From Fidelibacterota bacterium (lineage in GTDB: Bacteria > Fidelibacterota > Marinisomatia > SCGC-AAA003-L08 > JACNLC01), in assembly GCA_024277615.1 (NCBI GenBank), contig JAJRUW010000003.1, positions 1 to 33,700 of the forward strand: a DNA stretch of 33,700 nucleotides, given 5' to 3'. The notes beneath the pieces were generated by a model, which saw only the letters and a list, made by a program, of their open reading frames with translations, did not search any database and was not told the origin of the DNA. Positions within the stretch are counted from its first letter, which is position 1. Each line of letters starts with the position of its first letter. This document shows, piece by piece, positions 1 through 8,446 of the stretch. The position numbers were made by a program, and so were the translations under genes.

Positions 1-1
1 A

Positions 2-1633
2 TCTGCACATACCATCGTAATCGATTGTGCCGGAGTTGTTGACGGTTCCGCTTTTATAGATGACTGCGGCGAATGCGTGGGCGGCAACACTGACCTGACT
101 GAAAACTGGGCCATGGACTGTGCCGGTGAATGTTTCGGCAATGCCCTTGTGGATGACTGCGGAGTCTGCTCAGGCGGCACCACCGGACATGCGGCAAACT
201 CCGATCAGGACTGTAACGGTGATTGCTTCGGCGAGGCCTTTAGCGACGATTGCGGCCAGTGCGTGGGCGGATTGACGGGGCAGACTGAAAACTGGGCTCA
301 GGACTGCGCCGGTGAATGCTTTGGAAACGCCTATGAGGACGAGTGTGGTGTCTGTGATGCAGATCCTGAAAACGATAACGCCTGCCTGGGCTGTACTGAT
401 CCGGAGGCGGAGAATTTCGACCCCGGAGCCACTATAGATGACGGCAGCTGTTCCTATCAGGTTACCACATCCTACCCGTTGCACTATGGGAATAATCTGG
501 TTGGATTTGCCGGGATTCCGGATGACCCCACACCAGAAGCTGTTTTGGCCCCGATTGGTGAGAATGTCATTGCGATTTTCGGAGAGGGGACATCGGCGGT
601 CCCGCATCCTTTCAATCCCGGTGAATGGCTGGGAAATCTCACCGAATTTGATGCCCTTGCCGGGTATTGGTTCCGCATGGCCAGCGATGATACCCTGGAA
701 GTTACGGCCCTGCCCACACCGACAGGTCAGATTCACCATCTGCATCTCGGTAACAACTTGATCTCATTCACCGGTATAGACGGCACTCCCATAGGGGATG
801 CCCTGCCCGATGAGGTGGAACCCTTGATCAGTGTCATCATCGGTGAAGGTGTCTCTGCGGTACATCATCCCATCAATCCTGAAATCTGGGTGGGCAATCT
901 CGTGACTTTTGACCGCACCATGGGCTACTGGTTCCGGCTGGATGCCGATGCTGATCTAGTTTATATCACAGACGGCCTGTCGAGAGTCCGTCAGGATAAT
1001 ACAAGTGAAGTTGAGAAAGCACCTTACGGATTTGAATTTGAACAATCCACAAAACAGGCATTTTACTATTTCAGTGATGTCCTCATCAATCATGAACCCA
1101 TTACTGAAGATCAGTGGATCATCGCCTACAATGGTAATTCGGTCATCGGTGCGGGCCGCTGGTCCGGTGAGTACACCGTAGTGCCAGTAATGGGATCTGA
1201 CGGCAGCCCGAATACCGAAGGTTACTGCAACAATGGTGACGTCCCCTCCTTCAAAGTTTTCGACGAAGGCAGCGGCGCCTTGACGGTAATCTTTCCGCAA
1301 GCTACACCGGCTTTTGTCAATAATGCCGTCTATATGCTTGATACAGCCGCTACCGGTTTAACAACTCCGATGGGTTTCTCCGTTATACCGGCTTTCCCCA
1401 ACCCTTTCAATCCGGTGACGACACTGGCTTACCAGTTGCCTGTGACGGGAAATGTCCGGATCGGGATCTACGATATGACAGGTCAGGAAGTGGACTTGCT
1501 GACGGACGAGATTCAAGCAGAAGGATATCATCGGATTACCTGGGACGGCAACCGCTATGCCAGCGGAATCTATTTCGCAAAGATCAGCACAGCGGGATCG
1601 ACAATTACACAAAAACTTCTGTTGGTTAAATAG
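2..1633 (+). CDS. T9SS-exported Cys-rich repeat protein, 5' end outside window
   Basis: The frame is open from base 2, so the gene begins upstream; the first in-frame start-like codon (GTG at 77) is internal. The visible part has three sections. First come 31-residue repeats (93 bp period, units starting at about 23, 116, 209 and 302) of the form DCxGxCxGxAxxDDCGxCxGG, followed by a GCTDPxAxN...DDGSC motif near 389-453. Next are two copies of a roughly 75-residue module (about 470-715 and 725-965) built around GNNL(V/I), GEGxSAV, (E)W(L/V)GNL and GYWFR. Last is a type A T9SS sorting domain (about 1370-1630) with FPNPFNP, IYDMTGQ, SGIYF and a final KLLLVK. Proteins of this form are exported through the outer membrane and anchored or released at the surface. 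The ligand is unknown. Repeat 0 has Val-Val where the other repeats have Glu-Cys. The stop is TAG. Confidence 0.88.
   Translation, partial: SAHTIVIDCAGVVDGSAFIDDCGECVGGNTDLTENWAMDCAGECFGNALVDDCGVCSGGTTGHAANSDQDCNGDCFGEAFSDDCGQCVGGLTGQTENWAQDCAGECFGNAYEDECGVCDADPENDNACLGCTDPEAENFDPGATIDDGSCSYQVTTSYPLHYGNNLVGFAGIPDDPTPEAVLAPIGENVIAIFGEGTSAVPHPFNPGEWLGNLTEFDALAGYWFRMASDDTLEVTALPTPTGQIHHLHLGNNLISFTGIDGTPIGDALPDEVEPLISVIIGEGVSAVHHPINPEIWVGNLVTFDRTMGYWFRLDADADLVYITDGLSRVRQDNTSEVEKAPYGFEFEQSTKQAFYYFSDVLINHEPITEDQWIIAYNGNSVIGAGRWSGEYTVVPVMGSDGSPNTEGYCNNGDVPSFKVFDEGSGALTVIFPQATPAFVNNAVYMLDTAATGLTTPMGFSVIPAFPNPFNPVTTLAYQLPVTGNVRIGIYDMTGQEVDLLTDEIQAEGYHRITWDGNRYASGIYFAKISTAGSTITQKLLLVK
23..388 (+). repeat. 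Tandem 31-residue (93 bp) Cys/Asp-rich coding repeats
   Basis: Four in-frame units begin at 23, 116, 209 and 302; the last is shortened and runs into Asp/Asn-rich sequence. Units 1-3 have spaced Cys residues and DD/DE pairs, which suggests disulfide-stabilised or metal-binding loops. Upstream units may exist beyond the window edge. Confidence 0.8.
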
Positions 1634-1660
1634 TCCGCCGCCCACACCGATAATTCAACT

Positions 1661-1706
1661 AGAGGGCGATGGTTAACATCGCCCTCTGCAGTTTCCGGCA
1701 GAGGGC
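1661..1706 (+). terminator. Overlapping alternative hairpins after the T9SS gene
   Basis: Arm A (1661-1670, AGAGGGCGAT) pairs perfectly with arm B (1678-1687, ATCGCCCTCT) across a 7-nt loop. Arm B also lies in GCCCTCTGC (1681-1689), which pairs perfectly with arm C GCAGAGGGC (1698-1706). A:B and B:C exclude each other. No clear T-run follows, so this is a terminator or processing structure by position (28 bases after the stop) rather than a textbook intrinsic terminator. A weaker hairpin follows (1709-1714 with 1723-1728). Confidence 0.5.
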
Positions 1707-1824
1707 GGCTCCTGTGAACCGGCAGGAGAATACTCTTCAATATTTAACACATCTTTTCACATATTGATTTACTATTTTACCGAATAATTCTTTTAAGTTT
1801 GGTCTAATTATTGGAGCTTAAATC

Positions 1825-3675
1825 ATGCGTTTTACTTTAACTGTTTTGTCTTTTGCACTCATCTTTAGCCTGTCGGCAGCCCAGGAAATACCCACTTGCT
1901 CTCGTATGAAAGCAGCCCGGGATTTTCTGCAGCACCCTCGCCGGCTTAGTCGAAATCAGGCTGATTTTGATGTGAAATACTACGACCTTTCACTGCAAAT
2001 ATTCCCGGACTCCGAAACCGTGGATGGCTCTACCGGTGTGTTGGTCGAGTCACTTATCGACGGTCTGGCAGATATCACGCTGGATCTGGCTTATGGAATG
2101 ACGGTTGACTCCGTGACGGATGTGGACGGGAACGACTTGTCCTACAGTCACAATTATGCCGATCAGCTGATAATTACGCTGCCCGGCACCATCGACACCG
2201 GCGATACTTTCGAAGCTGTAATCCATTATAACGGAGCACCCGCAGCCACCGGCTTCGGCTCTTTCGGATTTGATTCCTACTATGGACAGGATATGATCTG
2301 GAGTCTTAGTGAACCCTATGGCGCCAGAGACTGGTGGCCCTGTAAAGATACTCCCGATGACAAGGCGGATTCCGTGGATATTTCCATCAAGGTCCCGAAC
2401 AATCTCATCGTCGCTTCAAACGGCTTGCTGGTTGACACCGTAACCGAAGGGGACTGGACCACCTATAACTGGGAAGAACGTTATCCCATTGCCACCTATC
2501 TCGTTTCCGTCGCTATATACCCCTACACCGTTTATTATGACTGGTTTACGTATAGTGAGAATGACTCTATGCGCCTGGATTACTACGTCTATCCCAATCA
2601 TTTCAATCTGGTTCAAAACAATTACGGTCAAACGAAAAATATGATTGCCGGTTTTTCCGATCGTTTTGGCCTCTTCCCTTTTATCGATGAGAAATACGGT
2701 CATGCCGAATTCGTCTGGGGCGGCGGAATGGAGCATCAGACCATAACCAGCCTGGGCGGCTATTCACAATTTCTCATCTCTCATGAACTGGCACATTCGT
2801 GGTGGGGGGACATGGTCACCTGTGCAAATTTCCATCACATCTGGTTAAACGAAGGCTTTGCCACTTACGGACAGGCTATGTGGGAGGAGATCAAAGACGG
2901 AGACATCCAGTCACTTCACAACGAAATGTGGGGCAAACGTTACCTTGGCCCCGGCACTATTTATGTCAGTGACACAACCGATGTCGGCACTATTTTCGAC
3001 GGGAATTTATCCTATAACAAAGCATCGTGGGTACTGCACATGCTCCGCCACATGGTTGGGGATTCCCTCTTTTTTACAGGCCTCCGGGAATACCGCTCAA
3101 GCTTCGCTTTTTCAACGGTAGTCACAGATGACTTCAGAGATACGATGGAGGATGTCACCGGGCGGGACCTGCACCATTATTTTGAACGCTGGATCTACGG
3201 TGAATATTACCCGATATATCAGTCCGCTCCTTCCTATTACAGCTCCACAAATGGCTCTCATCTTGTCCGGGTCGTGATCTCCCAGGGTCAGCAGAGCCCG
3301 CCCTTTTGGATGCCCATCGATATCCGCGTGGTTGCAACAGATGGTACGGAATCTGATTTCGTCGCCGAAAATACAGAAGAGGGACAGGAATTTTACTTTG
3401 TTGTCGAGGGTACCCCCGATTATCTGCTCGTTGACCCTGACAACTGGATTCTGAAAGAAGCCCTGAATGGTTCAATGCAATTTAACGGCGAGATTATCGC
3501 CGGTGATTTGAACCAGGATGGCGTACTGGATATTCTGGACATCGTATCAACTGTTGATACAATCCTGAATCCCGGGATGGCGGCGCCTCTTGAAAATTGG
3601 ATTGGCGATGTCAATAGTGATGGAATTCTCGACATTTTGGATTTGGTGATGATGGTTTCCTGGATCGTAGGTTAA
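1825..3675 (+). CDS. Secreted M1-family zinc aminopeptidase with C-terminal dockerin
   Basis: A 616-residue metallopeptidase with an N-terminal signal peptide (hydrophobic residues 5-18, cleavage near AAQ). The M1 beta-saddle domain is followed by the catalytic domain: GGGMEHQT at about 299-306, the zinc motif HELAH at 320-324 and LNEGFA at 341-346, whose Glu is the third ligand. The downstream YNKASWVLHML segment carries the expected catalytic Tyr. The exopeptidase motif reads GxMEH rather than GAMEN. Residues 560-616 form two dockerin type I calcium loops (GDLNQDGVLDILD and GDVNSDGILDILD). The predicted role is outside the inner membrane, trimming peptides. There is no T9SS sorting domain, so it may stay periplasmic or be attached through its dockerin. 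A GGAG lies about 10 bases before the ATG. Confidence 0.9.
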   Translation: MRFTLTVLSFALIFSLSAAQEIPTCSRMKAARDFLQHPRRLSRNQADFDVKYYDLSLQIFPDSETVDGSTGVLVESLIDGLADITLDLAYGMTVDSVTDVDGNDLSYSHNYADQLIITLPGTIDTGDTFEAVIHYNGAPAATGFGSFGFDSYYGQDMIWSLSEPYGARDWWPCKDTPDDKADSVDISIKVPNNLIVASNGLLVDTVTEGDWTTYNWEERYPIATYLVSVAIYPYTVYYDWFTYSENDSMRLDYYVYPNHFNLVQNNYGQTKNMIAGFSDRFGLFPFIDEKYGHAEFVWGGGMEHQTITSLGGYSQFLISHELAHSWWGDMVTCANFHHIWLNEGFATYGQAMWEEIKDGDIQSLHNEMWGKRYLGPGTIYVSDTTDVGTIFDGNLSYNKASWVLHMLRHMVGDSLFFTGLREYRSSFAFSTVVTDDFRDTMEDVTGRDLHHYFERWIYGEYYPIYQSAPSYYSSTNGSHLVRVVISQGQQSPPFWMPIDIRVVATDGTESDFVAENTEEGQEFYFVVEGTPDYLLVDPDNWILKEALNGSMQFNGEIIAGDLNQDGVLDILDIVSTVDTILNPGMAAPLENWIGDVNSDGILDILDLVMMVSWIVG

Positions 3676-3731
3676 AAACGGCGGCAGGCTTCGTTGCCCC
3701 ACTGCTGACGGGAATTCGGGAAGCTTTTCGG

Positions 3732-4130
3732 TCAGGGTGTCGGTATAAATTTCAGAAAGAGTTTCCGGTGTCGGGGTCCGTCAAATTCACCGAAAAAGAT
3801 ACCCTGCCAGGTTCCGATGAGGAGCCTGCCGTTTTCCACTATCAGCGTTGCGGATGCCCCAAAGACAGAGGATTTGATGTGCGCCGCTGAATTACCCTCC
3901 ATGTGATGATAACCATCTTCAAAGGGAATCAGTTTGTTGGTTTCGTAAATAATGTCACGCACAACATCCGGATCAGCATTTTCATTTATGGTAATCCCGG
4001 CAGTCGTGTGAGGAACATACAGCGTCAGGATGCCATCCTGCCATCCCTGTTCGGTGACCACTGACTGAACTTCACTGGTGACAGGAACAAAAGCAACTCT
4101 TTTGGGTGTCCTGATCTCGAGAATCTGCAT
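3732..4130 (-). CDS. yjbQ: YjbQ/UPF0047 family protein (secondary thiamine-phosphate synthase-like)
   Basis: A 132-residue protein with the full UPF0047 signature: VPHTTAGITINENAD, then HHMEGNSAAHIKSS, then GTWQGIFFGEFDGPR. The conserved His, Glu and Asp residues form the presumed metal or active-site pocket. Some family members have weak thiamine-phosphate synthase activity, but the physiological role is unsettled. I prefer ATG at 4130 to the TTG one codon earlier, because it gives a TGATG junction with the upstream tryptophanase stop, implying translational coupling. The shared operon may mean this protein acts on a by-product of amino-acid lyase chemistry, which is inference. Confidence 0.88.
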   Translation of the reverse strand: MQILEIRTPKRVAFVPVTSEVQSVVTEQGWQDGILTLYVPHTTAGITINENADPDVVRDIIYETNKLIPFEDGYHHMEGNSAAHIKSSVFGASATLIVENGRLLIGTWQGIFFGEFDGPRHRKLFLKFIPTP

Positions 4131-5506
4131 CAAAGTTTCTTGAAGTGTGCCGTGAAATGGCGCAGATACTTCGTCTGACGGGTTATTTTAAGTCCTTTGA
4201 TCTCAGCCCGGCGCCGATACACATTGATAATCGCCTCGATGACATAATCGATATGACTTTGTGTGTAAGTTCTTCTGGGAATTGCCAGGCGGACCAGGTC
4301 TAGCTCGGGGAGTGAAATATCTTTTCCGCTTTGAGGGTCGTGTACGCCAAACATGACAGCGCCGACTTCTACCGACCTGATACCGGCTTCCACATACAAT
4401 TCACAGGCCAGAGACCAGCCCGGATATTGATGGGGCGGGACTTGAGGCAGGAAAGACCTCGCATCAATATAGATGGCATGCCCACCGGGCGGCTGCATAA
4501 TGGGCACTCCGGCAGATAATATATTATCACCCAGGTATTGTGTTGACCGGATTCGGTATTTCAGGTAATCCTCTTCTATGGCCTCATTGAGACCGATGGC
4601 AATGGCTTCCAGGTCCCTGCCGGCCAGTCCGCCGTATGTCGGGAAACCCTCTGTCAGGATGAGCAGGTTCTTTTCCTTATCCGCCAGCTGTTCATCATTG
4701 GAACACAGGAACCCGCCTATATTCGCTATGCCGTCTTTCTTGGCGCTCATGGTACAGCCGTCGGCATAGCTGAAGAGTTCTTTCACTATGGATTTAACCG
4801 ACTTACGAGCATAGCCATCTTCCCGCAATTTGATAAAATAAGCATTCTCGGCAAAGCGGCAAGCATCGATATAAAAAGGTATACCGTTGGCTCTGGCAAT
4901 TTCGGAAATACCCCGAATGTTGGCCATGGAAACCGGCTGACCGCCGCCTGAGTTATTTGTGATGGTAACCATGATCAGCGGTATATTTTCCCGGCCGGCA
5001 CTGTCAATGGTCTGCTGTAGTTTATCCAGATCCATATTGCCTTTAAACGGGTGGAGTGCCTTCGGATCTAAAGCTTCGGGGATCCGTAAATCCCGCGCTT
5101 CCGTACCCTGGAATTCAATATTTGCCCTGGTAGTGTCAAAATGGGTGTTGCTGGGAACCACCTGCCCCTTCCCGCACATGATTGAGAATAAAATACGTTC
5201 CGCTGCTCGTCCCTGATGCGTGGGGATCACAAATTTAAACCCCATAATATTCTGAATACTTTTCTCAAAGCGCTGAAAACTGATACTGCCGGCATAGGAC
5301 TCATCGCCCCGCATTATTCCGGCCCATTGCTCACTGCTCATGGCACCGGTCCCCGAATCAGTGAGCAAATCGATTATCACATCCCGGGCCGGCAGCAGAA
5401 AGGGATTATAGTGAGCCGCCTGCAGATAAAATTCCCGATTTTTACGGGTACTCATCTTGATGGGTTCAACAGATTTGATCCTGAAGGGTTCAATAATGTT
5501 TTGCAT
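4130..5506 (-). CDS. tnaA: Tryptophanase (tryptophan indole-lyase), PLP beta-eliminating lyase
   Basis: A 458-residue fold-type I PLP enzyme of the tryptophanase/tyrosine phenol-lyase family, expected to split L-Trp into indole, pyruvate and ammonia. The PLP lysine lies in SAKKD (Lys257), with DACRFAENAYFIK upstream and PTHQGR at about 95-100. Three specificity positions favour tryptophanase: Asp124 in FDTT (Thr124 in tyrosine phenol-lyase), Val381 (Arg381 in TPL, Ile in E. coli TnaA), and His450 in LRHFTA (Phe in TPL). Other blocks such as SYADGCTMS and NIGGFLC read more like TPL, so this is an outlying member. The start at 5506 is preferred over a GTG 14 codons upstream because AAGGA (5511-5515) sits four bases before it and EPFRIKSVEP is the family N-terminus. 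Confidence 0.9.
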   Translation of the reverse strand: MQNIIEPFRIKSVEPIKMSTRKNREFYLQAAHYNPFLLPARDVIIDLLTDSGTGAMSSEQWAGIMRGDESYAGSISFQRFEKSIQNIMGFKFVIPTHQGRAAERILFSIMCGKGQVVPSNTHFDTTRANIEFQGTEARDLRIPEALDPKALHPFKGNMDLDKLQQTIDSAGRENIPLIMVTITNNSGGGQPVSMANIRGISEIARANGIPFYIDACRFAENAYFIKLREDGYARKSVKSIVKELFSYADGCTMSAKKDGIANIGGFLCSNDEQLADKEKNLLILTEGFPTYGGLAGRDLEAIAIGLNEAIEEDYLKYRIRSTQYLGDNILSAGVPIMQPPGGHAIYIDARSFLPQVPPHQYPGWSLACELYVEAGIRSVEVGAVMFGVHDPQSGKDISLPELDLVRLAIPRRTYTQSHIDYVIEAIINVYRRRAEIKGLKITRQTKYLRHFTAHFKKL

Positions 5507-5867
5507 AATATCCTTGGTTAACCGGCAATTAAAGGTAAAATCAGGCACAAAATTTACGCATACTCACGTTTTTGAAAGTATGATTCAATTTAGGAAAATT
5601 GAAGCCCTTGGCAGTCTGCCCCTGGCAGTCTTTCCGCTGATCTTGAAAAATTCACACCCGGCTGCAAAATACACCGGCAACTGCCACTACTGTGAAAAGT
5701 CACACTTTACCGAACGGAAATTACTATCCCGGACTCTCACCCTAAATGCCGTAAATTTACTCGTTCATTCCCGAAGTCTTTTCCGGGGATGGTTTTTTGG
5801 GGTTATTGATCCTGCAGAGATCAACGTACAAGTAAATTATTGTTTTACAAAAAAAGAGCAGATTAGA
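5507..5867. promoter_or_regulatory. 361 bp divergent intergenic region, tnaA / DEAD-box helicase
   Basis: No convincing gene. An open frame runs through it into the helicase, but its translation is unlike any helicase N-terminus. It should hold both divergent promoters. Visible structure includes a 9-bp direct repeat TGGCAGTCT (5609-5617 and 5623-5631, 14-bp period). The first copy lies in the palindrome GGCAG-T-CTGCC (5610-5620). There is also an inverted repeat CATACT/AGTATG (5559-5564 and 5577-5582) in the tnaA leader. I see no tnaC-like Trp-containing leader peptide. Confidence 0.4.
5511..5515 (-). promoter_or_regulatory. Ribosome binding site deciding the tnaA start
   Basis: AAGGA on the minus strand, four bases before ATG 5506. 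It supports this start over the upstream in-frame GTG. Confidence 0.6.
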
Positions 5868-7073
5868 TTGAAATTTTCCGAATTGAACCTTCCGACAACT
5901 ATTGCGGCGGCCATTGCAAACATGGGTTTTGATGAAATGACGCCGGTTCAGGCAGCCACTTATCCTATCATCTCATCCGGCCGCGACTTATGGGCACTGG
6001 CCGAGACCGGATCCGGGAAGACAGTAGCCTGCGGTGTACCATTACTGCAAAAGGTTGACGTTCAGCAGGATGCCATCCAGGGGCTCGTCATTGTGCCTAC
6101 CAGAGAGCTGTGCATCCAATATGTGACCGAACTCAGTAAACTGGCCGTCAATACTGAAATCGTGACCTTCTCCGTTTTCGGAGGAACGGACAAAGTCATG
6201 AACATAAACCGGCTTAAAAGCGCTGTGCATATTCTGGTAGCCACACCGGGCAGACTAATGGATTTAATGTACAGCGGCGCAGTGGATTTTCCCGACGTGA
6301 AAGTGGCCATTCTGGATGAGGCGGACGAATTGCTTAAGGAGGGCTTTCTCGAAGATATCGAATTTATCCTCTCCTGCATCCACGTAAAACACCAAACGCT
6401 GCTTTTTTCAGCCACCATGGGTCAGGATACAAAAAGACTGGCCGAAGATATCCTTACAGATCCCGAAACCATCAATCTGATCCGGGAAAAACCCTCACCT
6501 CACAGCATCGTCCATCAATTCCGATATCTGAAACCTGCCGGGAGGATGACGGCGCTGAGCGACTATTTGAAAAATGAGCAGATCAGTCAGGTTATCATTT
6601 TTTGTGATGCCCGTCATACTGTGGACAGATTGTACCGTGACCTGAAAAAAACTTTCAAAAACGTAGAGTATATACACGGTGGTCTGGCGCAGTCCGTGAG
6701 ATCCTCTATTTTCAGCCGTTTTAAGAGGGGAAAACTGCGTTACCTCATCGCCACGGATGTTGCCGGCAGAGGGCTGGATTTCAGTCATGTCTCACATATC
6801 ATCAATTGGGATTTCCCGGGGCAGGCGGAAAAATACACCCACCGTACCGGCCGTACCGGCCGCATGGGAAGAAGGGGAGTGGCACTCTCCTTCGTGGGAA
6901 AAAAAGACCTCCGGCGTTTACAGAACCTGTTGCGGCGCAATAATCTCAGTGCCCACTGGCTGGGTGATGATCCCCTTGAATCCCTGCCGGACCAAACCCG
7001 GCACAAAACTGAAACCAAAAAGCGTAGCTCCGGCCGGAACCGCGGGCAAAAGCGGCACACTTCCCGACCCTGA
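5868..7073 (+). CDS. DEAD-box ATP-dependent RNA helicase
   Basis: A 401-residue minimal DEAD-box helicase that unwinds or remodels RNA with ATP. The order of motifs is a Q-motif region (FSELNLP...MTPVQ, residues 3-28), motif I AETGSGKT (45-52), Ia PTREL, ATPGR, DEAD (150-153), SAT (181-183), then IIFCDARHTVDRL, ATDVAGRGLD and HRTGRTGR. The tail is short and basic (KKRSSGRNRGQKRH), typical of RNA-contacting tails. The frame is open upstream to 5457, but that part overlaps the tnaA start on the other strand and is not helicase-like. TTG at 5868 is therefore the likely start, though no strong Shine-Dalgarno precedes it. Possible roles are cold-shock RNA remodelling, ribosome assembly or mRNA decay; the subfamily is not resolvable by eye. 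Confidence 0.88.
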   Translation: MKFSELNLPTTIAAAIANMGFDEMTPVQAATYPIISSGRDLWALAETGSGKTVACGVPLLQKVDVQQDAIQGLVIVPTRELCIQYVTELSKLAVNTEIVTFSVFGGTDKVMNINRLKSAVHILVATPGRLMDLMYSGAVDFPDVKVAILDEADELLKEGFLEDIEFILSCIHVKHQTLLFSATMGQDTKRLAEDILTDPETINLIREKPSPHSIVHQFRYLKPAGRMTALSDYLKNEQISQVIIFCDARHTVDRLYRDLKKTFKNVEYIHGGLAQSVRSSIFSRFKRGKLRYLIATDVAGRGLDFSHVSHIINWDFPGQAEKYTHRTGRTGRMGRRGVALSFVGKKDLRRLQNLLRRNNLSAHWLGDDPLESLPDQTRHKTETKKRSSGRNRGQKRHTSRP

Positions 7074-7108
7074 ACACCCGGGTTGGTCTCCCCGGATGCA
7101 GGCGCGGG

Positions 7109-8446
7109 CTAAATATGTTTTCGCACTAGCTCGAATATGTCCACAGCCTCCTTTTCGGAAGGCGCTTCAATATAGATGCGGATAATGGGTTCCGTATTTG
7201 ATTTGCGGATGTGCGCCCAGCGGTCTCGCCAAACCAACTTGAGGCCATCCACCGTATTTTGTTCAACATCTGCAAAAGCCTCACTGAGGTCCGTGATGAC
7301 CTGATCGGGATCGAGATTGCCCAGCTGAATTTTTTCTTTTTTCATGACAAATTGCGGGAAATCGGCTGCAATATCACTTAGCGGATTGCGGGAAAGTGCC
7401 AAACGTTGGAGTACCAGTACCGTTCCTACCAGGGCATCCCGGCCATAATGCGATTCGGGCAGAATAATGCCACCGTTACCTTCACCGCCGAAAACACAGC
7501 CTGAGGCTTTCATCATCTTGACCACATTGATCTCACCGATTGCCGAGCGTAAAACAGACACCCCGTGTCTGGCGGCGATGATATCCAGAGCCTGGGTAGT
7601 AGATAAATTTGTGACCAAAGGCTTTTTCTGACCGGTGTGATACAGAAACCCGTCTGCAGCAAAGGTAATGGAGAATTCCTCTCCCAGGGCTCTTCCCTGC
7701 TCATCCAGCAACGCCAGCCTGTCTCCATCCGGATCGAGCGCCAAGCCTATATCGGCTCTATATTCTCTCACCGCAGCTCCCAGGATCGAGAGGTTATCCG
7801 GCAGGGGCTCGGGGAGACGGGGGAAATAACCGTCAGGCGAACAGTGTACGGGAATAACCTCACACTCCAGGGCTTGCAGTAGTTCGGGGATAGCAAAGGA
7901 GCCCGCCCCGTTTACGGCATCGACGGCAACCCGAAAATTCCGGGCTTTGATCGCTGTGGCGTCAATTGCCGAGAGTTGCAGAGTATGTTCTATATGCCGG
8001 CGGAGACAGCCGGGACAGGGTTCGATGATACCCGCTGTGTGCTCTATCCTAGACGGACCTGCATCCGCAAGTTCGAATAATTCACGGTTTCTCTCACCAT
8101 CTAAAAAACAGCCGTCTGCATCAATAAATTTCATGCCGTTGTATTCCATGGGATTATGGCTGGCGGTTATGACGATCCCGCCGGCATAGCCGTTTTTTTC
8201 CACTAAAAACTGAGCCGTGGGTGTGGGCACCATACCGCAGTCAATGACCCGCCGGCCGGCTCGCACCAGCGACTGCAAAACGACTTGCATAATACCCGGG
8301 CCATGATGGCGGTTGTCCCGGGCCACTACAATTGCACCGTCAGGTTGTAATGCCTGGAAGGCCTCTGCATACGTGCCTGCCGTTTTTTCAGTGAGTGTCT
8401 GGCCCACTATTCCTCGTATTCCTGATATTCCTCTGATCAATTCCAT
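7109..8446 (-). CDS. Phosphoglucosamine mutase / phosphomannomutase family (GlmM-like)
   Basis: A 445-residue alpha-D-phosphohexomutase, the usual length for GlmM. The phosphoserine loop is TASHNP (Ser96), the metal loop DPDGDR (238-243), the sugar-binding loop GGEGNGG, and the C-terminal phosphate-binding loop RKSNTEPIIR. The N-terminus is SGIRGIVG. The GEGNGG form resembles archaeal and Bacteroidetes-type mutases rather than E. coli GlmM (GEQSGH). Glucosamine-6-P to glucosamine-1-P (for UDP-GlcNAc) is the most likely reaction, but mannose or glucose phosphates are possible. The frame extends 76 codons further upstream with no homology-like sequence, so ATG 8446 is the start. It converges on the helicase with a 35-base gap. 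Confidence 0.88.
   Translation of the reverse strand: MELIRGISGIRGIVGQTLTEKTAGTYAEAFQALQPDGAIVVARDNRHHGPGIMQVVLQSLVRAGRRVIDCGMVPTPTAQFLVEKNGYAGGIVITASHNPMEYNGMKFIDADGCFLDGERNRELFELADAGPSRIEHTAGIIEPCPGCLRRHIEHTLQLSAIDATAIKARNFRVAVDAVNGAGSFAIPELLQALECEVIPVHCSPDGYFPRLPEPLPDNLSILGAAVREYRADIGLALDPDGDRLALLDEQGRALGEEFSITFAADGFLYHTGQKKPLVTNLSTTQALDIIAARHGVSVLRSAIGEINVVKMMKASGCVFGGEGNGGIILPESHYGRDALVGTVLVLQRLALSRNPLSDIAADFPQFVMKKEKIQLGNLDPDQVITDLSEAFADVEQNTVDGLKLVWRDRWAHIRKSNTEPIIRIYIEAPSEKEAVDIFELVRKHI

Noticed and set aside
5507-5600. tnaC-like leader peptide upstream of tnaA
   Set aside because: Only very short minus-strand frames (for example six residues from an ATG near 5560) and none contains Trp.
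5457-5867. 137-residue N-terminal extension of the DEAD-box helicase
   Set aside because: It overlaps the tnaA start on the other strand and has no helicase-like or low-complexity tail character; the Q-motif begins right after TTG 5868.
7078-7095. CCGGG/CCCGG hairpin between the converging helicase and mutase genes
   Set aside because: Only five pairs with no T-run on either strand; too weak to call a bidirectional terminator.
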